In this document: piece by piece, positions 1 to 12,098 of the stretch
Position numbering within the stretch: the first letter of the stretch is position 1
How the letters are laid out: each line of letters opens with the position of its first letter
Source of the DNA: Ulota crispa
Taxonomy: Eukaryota; Streptophyta; Bryopsida; Orthotrichales; Orthotrichaceae
Direction: 5' to 3'
Assembly: GCA_963920765.1 (NCBI GenBank)
Contig: OY987251.1
Span: forward strand, 3,908,501 to 3,972,500
DNA length: 64,000 nucleotides
Translations under genes and position numbers: made by a program
The notes under the pieces: model-generated
Told to the model about the DNA's origin: nothing
What the model saw: the letters and a program-made list of their open reading frames with translations, nothing else
Database searches by the model: none

Positions 1-219
1 CTCTCCGAGAACGACTGGTTCACCCATGCCCTGCACATGCTGCCTGACCGCAAGTGGGACATGCAGCATCACAAGCAATGGCGTGGCAAATTGTCTGGTA
101 GCAGAAACGAGAAACTCTTCGGTTCTCAGGAACGCAAGCTTCTTCATTATTATGTGCAGTCTCGGCGTGCTCAAGGAAATCCTTTGTCAGCCATTCCGTT
201 TTCTTCACTGTCTCCTAAG
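1..219 (+). CDS. Partial exon of an unrecognised gene
   Basis: The first reading frame is open from base 1 to a stop at 253-255 and reads LSENDWFTHALHMLPDRK at its start, a normal-looking mix of residues rich in charged amino acids. A plausible splice donor (AAG followed by GTAACC) lies at 219/220, so this may be an internal exon whose upstream part lies outside the window; otherwise it is a last exon ending at 255. The base composition is richer in GC than the following DNA, which becomes a dispersed repeat from about 245. No matching downstream exon was found before the next gene, so it may be a gene remnant. I do not recognise the protein. An open frame on the other strand (208-20) is less protein-like. 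Confidence 0.3.
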
Positions 220-244
220 GTAACCTTACCCATATCCGAGCGTT

Positions 245-590
245 TAAGGGTTTAGGGTACTTCAAGGTCTCGGAAAATTCAGGATTTTTTTTTGTAGGGT
301 TAGCCTTCCAACAAGCTATCATGGAATGTAATTTTTGTGGACAAAAGTATTGTAGATTATTTTACATTTAAGGGCAAAGTTGCAGCTCATAGGTCCCTAT
401 TAGCAACTCTAGACTACCCTTGAAACTGCTTGGATGTATTCCTATACATGTACTTGACGGTCCCAATCTTGAGCCTCCCACACTAGCTCCTAAACTAACA
501 TGTGATTTGCTTGTGCAAGTGGCATTCATTGCTCCACTTTGGGTTCAAGAATGTGTGGAGATCACCCAAATGTAGAGCACGGCATTGCGG
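245..590. repeat. Dispersed repeat R1, copy 1
   Basis: This block is repeated at 15193-15515 in the same orientation with scattered differences. Shared landmarks in order are AAGGTCTCGGAAAATTCA, AAGCTATCATGGAA, GGGCAAAGTTGCAGCTCATA and CTATTAGC. No terminal inverted repeats or coding frame were seen. It starts just after the open frame at 1-255, so a transposon may have truncated that gene. Confidence 0.6.
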
Positions 591-1632
591 ACCGCTCAGG
601 TAGGTTACCTTAATTCAATTCATCTAGATTTGTTGTGTGAAAACACAGAATTCCAACACTGGAGATAATGGTACTGTCACTTTCTAACTTCATAAAAAAA
701 ACTGAGTCTTTTCCCTCACCTAGTCTTTTTCTCTTTGTTGTAGAATTTGTGTCACTCAAATAAATGCATTGCGTTGCGTGATTGGTCGATTTGACTTGAC
801 CCTAGTCATAGAGACACCCCCACACCTCCCCTTTCTCACAATCTCCCCCTGTCTCTTGTGAGCAAAGTTGCAAGTTGTACTAGCAGGGTTTGCTTTCTCA
901 CTATGAACATTGTTGCATATTATACAAGGAATGTTTCTATACCTCCCCTTTGATGTGCAGGGAGAATTGGCAATTAGTGTATTGCTAGCTCCGGTGAAAA
1001 TGCAAGATAATTGATTGAACTTTGAAGGTACATGATCAAATCTGGCCATTTTTTTAATAAAATGCATAATTATAGTATAAAGGTAGGCAACATCTAATGT
1101 ATTCTTGTGAAAAGTGGGAATTGCCGGATATTAGCATGTAAAGCTCATAAATCTCCCCAAACATTCTTCTCCTCTCTCATGTCCCCTCTTTCACGTGAGC
1201 AAAGGTACAAGTAGGGTTTCTACTTTGCAATCTGTTCCGTCATACTTCCAAAAGAAAAGCTTGCGAGACATTTTTTCAGGAGTGGATTTCTGTATGGGAA
1301 GTTTGGAAGTACTTTAAGTGGTGATTTTGAGAATGTTGGTGCTTGTTTATAGGTACTTTTTTTTGTCCTTTTGATGATTTTTTAGTCTCCATTGAGGGGG
1401 TGAAAGGTTTTTGTTGGTAATATGGATATTGTAATGTGAATTTTTTTTTTTCAAATTACTGCATTTGGAATTGTGACCACAAAGGGGCACTCTTTTCTTC
1501 GAGATGAGCTATTAGGATTTCAGGGTTTTGCATGTGTGTAACATGAAATGGTACACTAACTATGTTATGTGGGATTGGAGTTCAATTACAATGGGTGAAG
1601 GCTTAATGTGGCTCGCTACAATTATGTAATAT

Positions 1633-1749
1633 GGAATGGACGTTGGGAGGAGTGTTGTTGAATATAATTTGCCAGTTATAGCGAGCGGCAAGAGTTGTGA
1701 GTGGGATTGGCAAATTATATTCAACAACATTCCTCCCAAAGTCCATTCC
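1633..1749. repeat. Near-perfect hairpin, 42-bp arms
   Basis: The arms at 1633-1674 and 1708-1749 are inverted copies with only a few mismatches, beginning GGAATGGAC and separated by a loop of about 33 bases. It is probably a small fold-back MITE. A related degenerate arm lies near 1821-1850. Confidence 0.6.
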
Positions 1750-2192
1750 GTTGAGTAATCATCTCTTGTAAGGTATTTTTGACTAGTGGTTGCCATTCAT
1801 TTAGGGTTTATATACACTTTCAATGCTATTGGGAGGATTATGTTGGATTGCAAAAAGGCGTCCTAAAAAGCTCATAATACCGAGCAAGAGCTGATTACGT
1901 AAAAGACAATATTTTTAGTTACTTGGGTTTATCCTATTAGTGAAGACCCTCAATATTACTAGTCTTTTTGTAATGTTTTCAACCTTCTAACCAAATAAAG
2001 CAACACTAAAATCTTGACACAGGTTACCAAGTCTTCTAGTGAAATTTCAATGGAGCTTATTATTATTTGGTAATTAATGTTACAAGCACATTGATTACAA
2101 GATGGAATTACCCTAGTTTCAAAAATAAGAATAAGAACTAATGACAAGTGAACCAATTTTAAGATATGCAAGTTATGGACGATGAATGATAA

Positions 2193-2333
2193 CACTAAGA
2201 TATCTCTTCAAGGAAACCATGGTCAAATCTACAAAAAGTTGTTAAAGATTGTGACCTAATCTATAGTATATTGTAGATTAGGTCACAATCTTTGTTAACT
2301 TTTTGTAGATTCAACCATGGTTTCCTTGTAGTG
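2193..2333. mobile_element. Fold-back MITE, possibly CACTA-like
   Basis: Two arms of about 57 bp (2209 onward and ending 2328) are inverted copies around a short AT-rich centre. The outer ends read CACTA on the left and TAGTG on the right, like the two larger elements at 13349-13468 and 23382-23668. No clean 3-bp target duplication is visible, so the assignment to the CACTA group is tentative. Confidence 0.5.
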
Positions 2334-2639
2334 GATGAGAATCACAAAAGACAAAGTAGGATTGCAAGAGATGTAGGCTATTAAGTAGACTCTAAGAAAT
2401 AAGATGTTGAACTTGGAAATGAACTAGGACAACTCTTCATACAAACTTATACAGAAGCTAGAACTGCAAGAGTTTAAAAGTTGTAGTCTCTAAGCCAAAC
2501 ATCCTAGTATAATTCTTATATTTTTTCTATAAAGGTTCTTGCCAAAATCTTACATATGAATTTTGTATGCTTGTATATATTCCCTCTCCCTCTAAAAACA
2601 TCTAAAAAGCTTCTTTGTAGAGGATTAATTGTGTTTTTA

Positions 2640-2867
2640 GTCTCTGTGCTAGTGACACATGCATTCTAGAATCAATATACCATCTACCAAATGTATGCAA
2701 AATCTCCATTTTTTGTGTCACTGTTTAGGCACCCAAATTTCATGCAAAAAGTACCATATATTTACATGGTTTGTGAACGCTGCTAGCTCCTCATTATTTT
2801 TGTCTTTGTGCTAGTGACACATGCATTCTAGAATCAATATATCATCTACCAAATGTATGCAAAATCT
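2640..2867. repeat. Direct repeat pair, about 67 bp
   Basis: Copies at about 2640-2707 and 2801-2867 share TGTGCTAGTGACACATGC and the following 45 bases almost unchanged. The spacer contains a segment (near 2731-2760, GGCACCCAAATTTCATGC) that recurs inverted near 3343-3375. The text TACTCCCTATGTCCC at about 3103 resembles Stowaway MITE ends, but no matching right end was found. Confidence 0.45.
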
Positions 2868-4151
2868 CTAACTTTGATGTAGCTGATTGATTTAGCCCTT
2901 AAAAAGTTAACCCTTAGATAAACACAATGATTTTTTGACTTAAATAAACATGATTTTTTTTAAGGTTAGACATTATTACGGTTGAAAATCTTTTGGTCTA
3001 AAAAAATCTAGACTTTTAAGAATGAAACATATTTGATTGCCTAATATTTTTTATAATTGTTTTTGGAGGAAATCATCATAGGTTGTGATATGAATATCAT
3101 ATACTCCCTATGTCCCTCTAAAAACATCTAAATTAGACACATTATGTGTACCACTAAAAAGCTCCCATTTGCTAATTTCAAATGCTGAGAGAACGTTTGT
3201 TATTTTCAATGATCTCACGGGGGCAAATTAAGAGATCAAGGAGCATCCTCTCCTAGCAAGCTTGGTCTTGCCCATATGAGGTACCATTGTTGCTACTAAT
3301 TTTTAAATCATCAATAATGAGGTCACAACAAATACAAATATAGTGTTTTTTGCATGGAATTTGGGTGCCCAAACAGTTTCTTGTTGATATTCAATTTGAT
3401 TTTACAAGTATGTATATGATATATTTATCTACCTTCATGTAGATATGAACTTTCTATGTTCCTAAATACATGGAGATCTCTCCTTGTTTTGAATGTAGTC
3501 TATATCCCAACGTTTTGGATGTATATTTCAATGTTTGGCATATATTTCCAACTTGAATATATCTTTTGGAAGCGTCTCCCAATGTCTTGCAAAACGAATA
3601 TCTTTTATGAATTATCACCAGTGGATGTTGAATAATCCGCAAGTAGTTAATATATATGACATCTAATAACAATTTAAAAACTGAAATCATGCACATGATT
3701 CCTACTCATGATTTTGAATATCTTGTTTTCTTTTTCTTTTTTTAAGTATTCAACAGGATATGAAACACACCTTTTTATAGCACATGTGTATATTTGTTGA
3801 AAACTCCTCAAACCTTTTGGGGTTCATAAGCGCAGAAGCTATGGTGGCAGCAAACGCATGAGGAACATTACTTTGTTTTTGTGCAATTTTTTTGCTAAAA
3901 GGTGACATAATTTTTTTGAGAGAATATTTGGCAATAGATTCTTCCTTTTCAATTGGATGAGTTGCTCAATTACCCCACAATCTCGAGATGAAACCCCTCT
4001 TTCTAGATGAATGTGGACTAATTTTGACAAAAATAAAATTTCACCTGTATTTTGCACCTGGCATCCATCAAGATGTAAATTCACTTTCTCCTCTACCAAA
4101 CTCAATGAAAAGAAAAAGGGAGGATTTCATGGTAAACCTAAAGTTTGCAAT

Positions 4152-4405
4152 GTTTACATACATACCCTTGCTTTTTCAGAAATTACACAAATACTTTTGG
4201 ATTATAATTTTTAAACGTTTATTTGTTGTGCTCATATTTTCTTCAAGACCAATGTTGAAGAAGGGAATGTAATGAAACAAAAAAGAAGTAATGTGTGCAC
4301 AAAGGAAGAAAGGAAGTGACATGCACAACAAAACAAAAAGCCTAAAAAGATTGGTCCAAGGATATTTGTGTAATTTCTGAAAAAGTAGGGATATCTATAC
4401 AAATA
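4152..4405. repeat. Fold-back element with imperfect 45-bp arms
   Basis: The left arm reads CTTTTTCAGAAATTACACAA and the right arm carries its reverse complement, TTGTGTAATTTCTGAAAAAG. Text related to the left arm occurs again at about 6380-6440 in the first intron of the ribosomal protein gene, so this is a dispersed family. Confidence 0.5.
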
Positions 4406-5163
4406 TGCTAGGAAATAAGGCAATTTTTGGGGGCCAAGGAAAAATATGTTGACAAATATTTGCCTAAATCTTTCCTCAAACTTTGACTAGCAATCATTAC
4501 ACTAGAAAATTTTGGTAAAAAAATGGATGATGTTGGCAAATTCTTCCTCAACTAAGCACCAGATTTACCAGATTTTGGATGAAGTTTACTGTTTACTAAC
4601 ATAAGTAGAAATAGACTTTATGAATGAATGTGTACGGGTCATAAATTCTATCCAGCTGTATCCAAATTTTCCTTACCTCGGGAGTAGCATTCTCTAAATT
4701 GGCTAAATTTAGCAAGATTGCTAACAAATTTTTCTTGTAGATTAAAAAAATGTAAGCTTTCCGATGTTAAATCTGAAAAATTTAGCTTTTTAGCAGTGTT
4801 TTTAGCCACTTGTGCTAAAAGTGAAATTCATATTTGGGATCACTGCTGGGGTGCGTGTCACTCTATTATCGAAAATACAAAAAATAAATTCAGTTCAGGA
4901 ATATCCATGAAAATTTCCCAAGGAGAAAACCATCATCGGGAACAAGATAAGAGAATAGACCCCACGTTCCCCGTACACATACACCGTACTATACGGATAG
5001 GATACGTATCTCGTGCTCTACTATCTGTTTTCCTGGCCAAGCTCCCTCTCTCGCTCTCTCTCTCCAGTCTCCACCCTCTTCACCTCACGCCATTTCCGTC
5101 GCCAATTCCCATTCTCTCCCTCAGAATCACAACTTCCTCAATTCCCTGATCGTCTCACACGCC

Positions 5164-8100
5164 ATGGCCACGTCCGCAGCGTCGTCCATGCTGCTGGAGT
5201 TCTCCTCCCTCACAGTCCTCCCCCACAAGACTGGCAAGAATGTGGCTACTACTGCAGCGACGCCGAGCTCCGGAGTAGGAGTGAGCCGGAATGGATTGCG
5301 AGCCATGGGATTGCATTCGAGGACCTGGCGGGACGTGAAGAAGGACGTCGGACTCGCCCGAGCACGCGTGTGTGCCGTGGCGGAGCTTTTCGAGTCGGAG
5401 ATTTTGGGGTCGGACGAGGACGCTGCTGCAGCGGAGGAGGCGGCTCCTGTGAAGACCGTGAAGCCCAAGACGGGCAAGGCTGCTTTGCTCTTGAAGAGCG
5501 ACCGAGTGAGTCTCTCTCCCCTTCTTTCCCAGTGTCTTGACCTAAAATTGCTCTCTTGGGTTGAACCACAAGCGTTTTCAAAACCCTAAAACGTTTTCAA
5601 AACCCTAAAACGTGAATTTCAATCAATATGGAGTTGTATGTTATACTAGTATAGAGGCACACGCTTTGCGTGAGTAGGACATGTATGATTAATGCAACAT
5701 TCAAATTGATGTCTCATAAATTAATTGGTCTAAAATCTAATCTTGATGTACTATACAAAAATCAATATCTCGCTACTGGTCTAGAATCCAATCCACATGC
5801 ACCATCATTTTGGTCTTTTTTGAGACCAACATTACCAATTGCTTTCATCACAATGCTACTCTTTTATATTTGCTAGGAGGCGCTTGGCGTTTTATTGATT
5901 TCTAGCACATGGTTGGAGGGCGTTTGGTGTTCTATATTTGGGGCATCCTTTATTGTTTCAACTTCCACCAAAAAGTTCTACAAAATTTTGGAAATGAACA
6001 TGGTTAGAGGGGACTTGGTGTTCTATATATAAGGCGTCCTTTGTTGCTTCAACTTATACCAAAACTTCTAGAAGATTATGGAGAAGGGCGCACTTAGGAT
6101 AATCCTCCCACTTAGTAGTATAGATATGGAGTGTATCTAGACCAGGGCAGTATCTAGATACACTCCATATATAACATACGACTCCACATTTATCAAAATT
6201 CACGTTCTAAACTCTTACTCTCATCCCAACCAGGGGTTCTAATCTCGCTTTTAAAATGAACGAATGATTCCATGAACATGTGTCGTTAAACATGTTTGAA
6301 AGAGTTGTAAGGATAATCGTACAGTAGATTCTTTTTTAGGGAAAATTTAGATGGATACTCCTGAGATTTGTGATATTTGTATGTATAAATACCCCTGGAT
6401 TTTCAGAAATTGCACAATAACCCTTGTTGGACCATAAATTTTGAGGCGTTTCTCATCCAAACCAGGGGTTCTAATTTCGCTTTTAAAATTAACGAATGTT
6501 TCCATGAACATGTGTTGGTAAACATTTTTGAAAGAGTTATAAGGATACCTGTAAAGTAAAGGGAATTGCTAAAGCCACACCCCTATGAGCATGTAATTGG
6601 AGAATTTAATGCTATTTTTTCTTTTATTCAAGTGGTGCATCGTTCATTCAATCACGACTGTACCACCTCTTTGAAAGAAAAAAGAACAAACACAATTTTT
6701 GTTGAGTTGAATTTTTATTGTACAATTGCTATTTTTTTAATGTGTTTTTGCTTCAAGTAATTCAAAAGTCCTATATTTTTAGTTTCAAATTCAAGCACCT
6801 ACAATTTTTTTGAATGTAGCCTTAGAATGATAGAGGTGAAACAAATTGAAAAAATCAGCATTAAATTCTCACATTTCATGCTCAAAGCACTCCTTAGAGT
6901 GTGGCGTTAGCAATTTTGAGTGTGGCTTTAGCAATGTCCTGAAGTAAATTCTTCTTTGGTGATTGTCTTTCGCAATTGTCGTATTGCTATGTTGAGTTGC
7001 AATTCACCTTTGAACTTGGCCAGGTGTACCCCTTGCACATTTTATAATGCCGTTATGGCTTTTGCAATGTGGGAACTATGCTGTAAGTTGTCGGTAGTTT
7101 TTTTATTCTTCCTTTGTCTTAAGTTGCTTTCTCTCATTACAATGGTAAATTTTTGTGTTTTGGTTTCTCGTAAATGTTGAGAGTGTTGAATTCGAGTGAA
7201 GTGGTGTTCTTATATTCTGTGTGAAGAAGTTATGAATTGTTGAGGTTGAAGCAGTTAGGTTCTAACTACAAGCTTAGAGTACCCTAATTTGAAAATGTAT
7301 AACAGCAGTCAAAACCTTTCTACTGTTTTATGCACTCAATTAGTGAAAACTTTGAATTTTTATAATGATTCATATGATATCTAGATAAAACGTGTTTTGG
7401 TGCGTCAGAAGTCGTTCTAAGTTGGATATCAAATTATTTTCATAGAGAAGACGTTTATATTTGCAATGGAGCACTCTTTTATGCGTGGTGAAAGAGCTCA
7501 AGATTAATGCACGTGGGTAATGTGAAAGTAGAGCTTTGTCACAAAAAAGTGCGCATTGTGCCATGGGATGTTCATTCCAAAACAAGGCCCTGTCCTGTTA
7601 CCATTACTTGACATGATCTTAATGGTTGGATTCCATTAAATCATTTTCAATCTAGGGTCCAAAGTATGACATTATAATCCTAAAGAAGGATAAGATTATG
7701 ATATCTAACCAAACTCAATGAATGGCCCAGAAGTAGGATAAAGAGTCTAAAAGGTACGAGCTCTAATCTAATCATGCTTAACCAAGGGTTCAAAAAGTAG
7801 GATAAGGAATGACAGGATTAGGAGCTTTAACCATGCTCCTCTTCACACCTAATGCTTCATTACCACCTTCATATAATTATCTTTCTTTGAGGTAATGTCG
7901 GTGTTTATTTCTTAAGGGTTTTCTGAAAAAAAAATTGAAGAATAACTTGTGGGGGTGTGTTGGCAGACGAGGTCAAAGCGGTACTTGGAGATTCAGAAGC
8001 TCAGGGAAAAGAAAAAGGAGTATGACCCTGACACCGCAGTGCGGCTGTTGAAGGATACAGCCAGTCTCAAATTTATTGAAACTGTGGAGGCCCATTTCCG

Positions 8101-10781
8101 CCTTAACCTCGACCCTAAATACACAGACCAGCAGCTCCGTGCCACAGTAAAGCTCCTCCTTAACCCTGGTTTTTCGCTGGTGTTTTTTTTTGCTGTTTTG
8201 TTCAACTTTTTTAAGGTAAAAATTTAAAGTACTTACTACGTTACTGCAATTCTGAAAACCCTTTGGTTTCTGATTCTTAGTGATAATACTGCAGGTGTCA
8301 TTGCCAAAGGGAACAGGACAAACAATTAGGGTTGCTGTCCTTACTCAGGGTGAGTGAATTCCTCTCAATTGATAACCTAGTGTTACGCAGAAAATAACAA
8401 CAAAAAGCAAAAACTTATCAACAGTTATGTTAAACATCTGAAGCACCAATAACCGTAAGAATTTTAACGCTTTTGAGTGTGTCATATGGGGACTTTTTTT
8501 TGTTCAGAATGTATTATTTTTTTGGCCAATACGTACAATGTACTTTATTGTTTGTGATGATGCAACGTTTCACTTCATTTGTATAATTTTAACCTACAGT
8601 AATTCTCCGTGTTAGTGCAAGAAGGCTTAGGATTGAAGTAAAGGCTGTTTCCACAAAGTTTGGATTGAGATCTATTAGATGGTTCAACTAGGTGTTTGGA
8701 AAAACAATTGGATCTCTTTACCTTAATGATTTCATGGGCTGAAAATCTTTTACATTGTATAGAAAGATGCGCCTTGTTTAGGGCTTATCATTTATATAAA
8801 AGCCTCAGAAATAGTACAATTGTTTGAGATACCGTGCCTTCTTGCACTACCACAGAGAGTTCAGAAGCACTAAATATGTATTTTGTCTGAGAACAGCGCA
8901 CATCGATACATTCATTTTCTACCTAGCCTTGACTGCTTTTAGGTTTGGTGGTTTAGTTGTCTTTTGAATAGTGATTAGTAAGTTTGGGTTTTGATATTTT
9001 CTGCTTCTACAGGTGAGAAGCAGCAGGAGGCCAAGAGTGCCGGTGCAGATTTTGTCGGAGCTGAGGATTTAATTGATGAGATTTCTAAGGGATTCATGGA
9101 CTTCGACAAGCTTATTGCTACTCCGGACATGATGCCCAAGGTCAAACAAAAATCTCACCTTCTTTCTCAAATGTTTGACTCAAATTCTACAAGTTTACAT
9201 TTAAGCCGTAAATTCCCGAACTAAAAATAAAAATAAATTCCAATTTGGAAGCTAATGCCCACACTTTAAATAAGACAAAACCCCTACTTTGGAAGCTACA
9301 GTAGTGCTCAAACTAGGAAGAGAAACTTCACTTTAGAAAGCACAAGTCAAATATAAGAACTTTTGTGAGCATGCTTCTCTTAATTAAAAAAATGTAGGAT
9401 ACGGTTTCATCTTCGTACTATTGATATGTTTTGTTACCTTCTTAGAAGCCTTTGGAATAATTTATTTCCAAATTCTAAACACATAGAATTGCCTCCCCCC
9501 TCATCTGTTTTTTTCTTTTTCTTATTCCTTTATTGGGTGTAGCTATTATTGGGCACTCGGGGGGTTTAAATCATTGTTGAGTACACCTTGTGGTACTCAT
9601 AAATACGTGAAGAGAAGTAGCTAAAGTTTCTTAAGCTGTCTGTTTTTTTCAGGTTGCCAAACTTGGAAGACTTTTGGGTCCTAGAGGTTTGATGCCCAAC
9701 CCAAAGGCGGGCACAGTTACCACTGACGTTACTAATGTACATTCCTGAACCCATTTCCTATGTAGAGCGCAACCTGCATTATATCAAACCTTTTTGTAAT
9801 TTTTTGCAATGTTTTCAGTGTTTTGGTGATTTTGCATGGAGAGTTCTAGGATACATTTCGCCGTTGAAACTGTAGTGTTGGAACAAAACTTGGATTCTAA
9901 AGTATAATTCGTAGATCGTGAAAGATGTATTTGTGTATTTCTCTATGCAGGCTATTGGAGAATTCAAGGCAGGAAAGGTGGAGTACAGAGCAGACAAAAC
10001 TGGAATTGTCCATGTACTCTTTGGAAAGTCTGACTTCTCAGGGGAAGACCTCTTGACAAATCTAGTCTCTGTTGCGGTAATCTCTCTCTCCCTCTATCTC
10101 TCTCAACCTACCCTTTTCATTCATTTCAACCTATGAATTTCATTATATCTAAAATAATACTTCCAATCGCGTACCGCCCAAAACAGAAATTAGAAGTTAT
10201 ACTTTGGAAACCGATAGTTATAAGAACATATTTCTTATGTTAAAAATATAGGGTATGTTTTTGTTGTTTTATGAACAAATTTTATTACCTTGAAGCCCTT
10301 TGATACGACTCATTTTGATCAAGCAGCCACTTTTGGTCATATGAGCAACTTATAACACAAATAGCGAAGTACATCTTATTCACTTTTGTATATTTTTGTA
10401 CAAAACTTCGCTGAACAAATTCCATCTATTACAATGAGCGAAAATGTCCGTTTTAAAGATGTCTCTTAGGGTTAAGTTAAGCGTCAACATTATTCTCTTT
10501 CTGATTATGTTATTGGCTGAAGCAGTAGATACTAAATTGTTGCTTTTCTTTTTATTGATCTCGTGTTACATAGTATCGAATTATGGAGATTCTCAAAAAT
10601 AAAATGGTCTCTTTTCAAACTTTTTTTTTGGACTTTGATGTTACAGAACTCTGTGGATTCAAACAAGCCTTCGGGAGCGAAGGGGGTGTATTGGAAGTCA
10701 GCTCATATTTGTGCGACCATGGGACCCTCTATTCGCATTAACGTTTCCGAATTGAGGGACTACAAGATTCAGCAAGCGTAG
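5164..10781 (+). CDS. RPL1: Chloroplast 50S ribosomal protein L1 (uL1c)
   Basis: This nuclear gene encodes plastid ribosomal protein L1, which binds 23S rRNA at the L1 stalk and helps release deacylated tRNA. Seven coding exons join without a frame break: 5164-5505, 7967-8146, 8295-8349, 9013-9140, 9653-9736, 9951-10076 and 10647-10781, giving 349 residues. All junctions follow GT..AG. Exon 1 encodes a Ser/Ala/Thr-rich N-terminus of about 70 residues typical of a plastid transit peptide, then a plant-type acidic and Lys-rich linker. The L1 core begins at [19 protein letters not shown], and the L1 signature [15 protein letters not shown] lies in exon 5. The start ATG (GCCATGGCC) is the first in frame and heads the transit peptide. 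The upstream leader is CT-rich, as in many plant translation genes. The 2.46-kb first intron carries several transposons. Recognition is confident; exon 3 (55 bp) is the smallest and rests on frame and homology. Confidence 0.93.
5611..6204. mobile_element. TIR element in L1 intron 1, carrying a Helitron
   Basis: The ends are inverted repeats of about 35 bp: CGTGAATTTCAATCAATATG on the left and, read in reverse complement, CGTGAATTTTGATAAATGTG on the right. Inside it, 5646-6124 is a separate Helitron. The remaining interior forms a short palindrome near 6126-6170. No target duplication is clear. Confidence 0.55.
5646..6124 (-). mobile_element. Short non-autonomous Helitron
   Basis: Read on the minus strand, the element starts TCTATACTACTAAGTGGGAG and ends with a small hairpin (CACGC..GCGTG) followed by GCCTCTATACTAG. 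These are the Helitron hallmarks: 5' TC, a 3' hairpin about 10 bases before CTRR, and insertion between A (5645) and T (6125) without target duplication. At 479 bp it can encode nothing. Longer relatives lie at 31074-33396 and 54127-55564. Confidence 0.65.
6228..6562. repeat. Direct repeat pair in L1 intron 1
   Basis: About 110 bp beginning CCAACCAGGGGTTCTAATC at 6228 recurs from about 6455 with few changes (AACGAATG, CCATGAACATGTGT and AAAGAGTT are shared). The spacer resembles an arm of the fold-back element at 4152-4405. The pair may be the two halves of a duplicated or nested repeat. Confidence 0.5.
6564..6935. mobile_element. MITE family M1, copy 1 (L1 intron 1)
   Basis: The ends are inverted: ATTGCTAAAGCCACAC on the left and GTGTGGCTTTAGCAAT on the right, with a second inner GTGTGGCGTTAGCAATTTT. 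A close copy is at 13925-14325. The element is about 370 bp and non-coding. Confidence 0.65.
8604..8858. mobile_element. Small TIR element in L1 intron 3
   Basis: Inverted ends TCTCCGTGTTAGTGCAAGAA (left) and TTCTTGCACTACCACAGAGA (right) bound about 255 bp of non-coding DNA in the intron between exons 3 and 4. One copy only was seen in the window. Confidence 0.5.
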
Positions 10782-11123
10782 ATATTATTATTATTATAAT
10801 AATAGGTTCATTTTCTTTTTTCACATTACGCTCCTGGGTGGTAGAAAATGTGAGCAGATTTTTGTGTTTGTTTGACCTTGACTACGTGGACAATTCTTTT
10901 TGAACTTGTATCCTCCGCAGTTGCTGCACTTCAAATTTTATTGTTAGTAGGTTTCTAATACTAGTTCTTTGTTTTGGGGAAGGAGTTCACTTCTTACACT
11001 TGCATTTGGGTCGCCCTTGGGGAAATAGTGTTGCTATCACGCCTTGGATGAAGACTAAAGAGAGAAAAAAAAAACACTTCCGCCATTTCCACACACTTAA
11101 TTGTTCACCAAATTTTAAATTAA

Positions 11124-11469
11124 CCCTTAAAGGACGGATGGATCACTGTGGCTTGCCCTGCATGTAGCATTCTACAGTGTTTTGCACATGGGCACCAGTA
11201 GTATTGCTTCAAAAAGTTGGAAAAGTTGAAAAAGTCAACAGTGCATGGTGCCCTCGTGAAAATTACAAGAAAGGCAACTCGGGAGCTAACACCATGTATC
11301 ACAATTTGGGTTACAAAATAAAATGAATGTATCTCAAGAGGTAATTTTTTACCTTCCATGATGCACTATGCTTTTGAAAAAAAATTAGATCAAAATCAAT
11401 CTTTTTCTGGAATACAAAATTTTCTTTCGTAGGCAACAAACGTTTTTCATCTGTGCCGATGTTTAGGGG
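11124..11469. mobile_element. TTAA-flanked TIR element, 346 bp
   Basis: TTAA (11120-11123) precedes CCCTTAAAGGAC and TTAA (11470-11473) follows GATGTTTAGGGG. The ends are imperfect inverted repeats shared with the longer elements at 12099, 19792, 31237, 54290 and 61204. No coding frame is present. Confidence 0.6.
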
Positions 11470-12098
11470 TTAAGCACATACTTGAAAGTACAGAAAGGGG
11501 GACAAAAGTCATTAAAGTTCGAAGTGCAGATTGTTGCTCCACCATGTCCATACATCTATGAGAATGTCATTTACATTATTGCTCACTTATATCTTTTTGG
11601 TTGTAGACTATTTTTTTGAATTTGAGAGCGCCTCAATTCAACCAAGTGTCTTGCAAGTTAAGAATAGAGATGTGGGTAAGTGGTAGTGGATTTATAGTAA
11701 TTTTAGGAATTTTTTTTGTAGAAAGTCAAATTTCCTTACTACCACTTCTCGTTTGGTACTCAAACTTTTAAAATCTTTAATCTCTCATTCTCATCTGCCA
11801 AGAAATGTAGTTAGATTTGAAATTTGGGGAGGAATTGATTAAAGGAATTTAGAATACTCCCTTAAATTCTACATGAACTAAGACTTTAATTTTGAAAAAG
11901 TATTGGATGTGAACAAGTCCTGTGCAAACGTAAACTTTGTATTTCAATCAAGTCATTTTGTTAGGTTCTTGTGTTGGTTTGTTAGGGAGAGAAGAATCTA
12001 TATTTTTATCTCCCACGCTAGTCTTAATGTTGAGAGAATTCTCAGGAAGAAATTAAAATAAACCTTGGGTTCTATTTACTTTGCTAGTGCCACTTTAA

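Larger units (their letters stand above)
591..5163. other. Intergenic DNA with small fold-back and repeat elements
   Basis: No gene is supported here. The stretch is AT-rich with short, unrelated open frames. It contains the separate hairpin and repeat features listed at 1633-1749, 2193-2333, 2640-2867 and 4152-4405. Bases 830-900 and 1150-1230 share a loose similarity (CTCCCC runs followed by GTGAGCAAAG and TAGGGTTT), probably old copies of one repeat. The last 200 bases before 5164 are pyrimidine-rich and probably include the 5' untranslated leader of the ribosomal protein gene. Confidence 0.6.

Noticed and set aside
3103-3150. Stowaway MITE end (TACTCCCTATGTCCC)
   Set aside because: No matching inverted end or TA duplication could be paired, so it is not called as an element.
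4718-5149. 143-codon frame just before RPL1
   Set aside because: It ends in a Leu/Ser run from the CT-rich leader and spans AT-rich intergenic DNA; it is probably untranslated.
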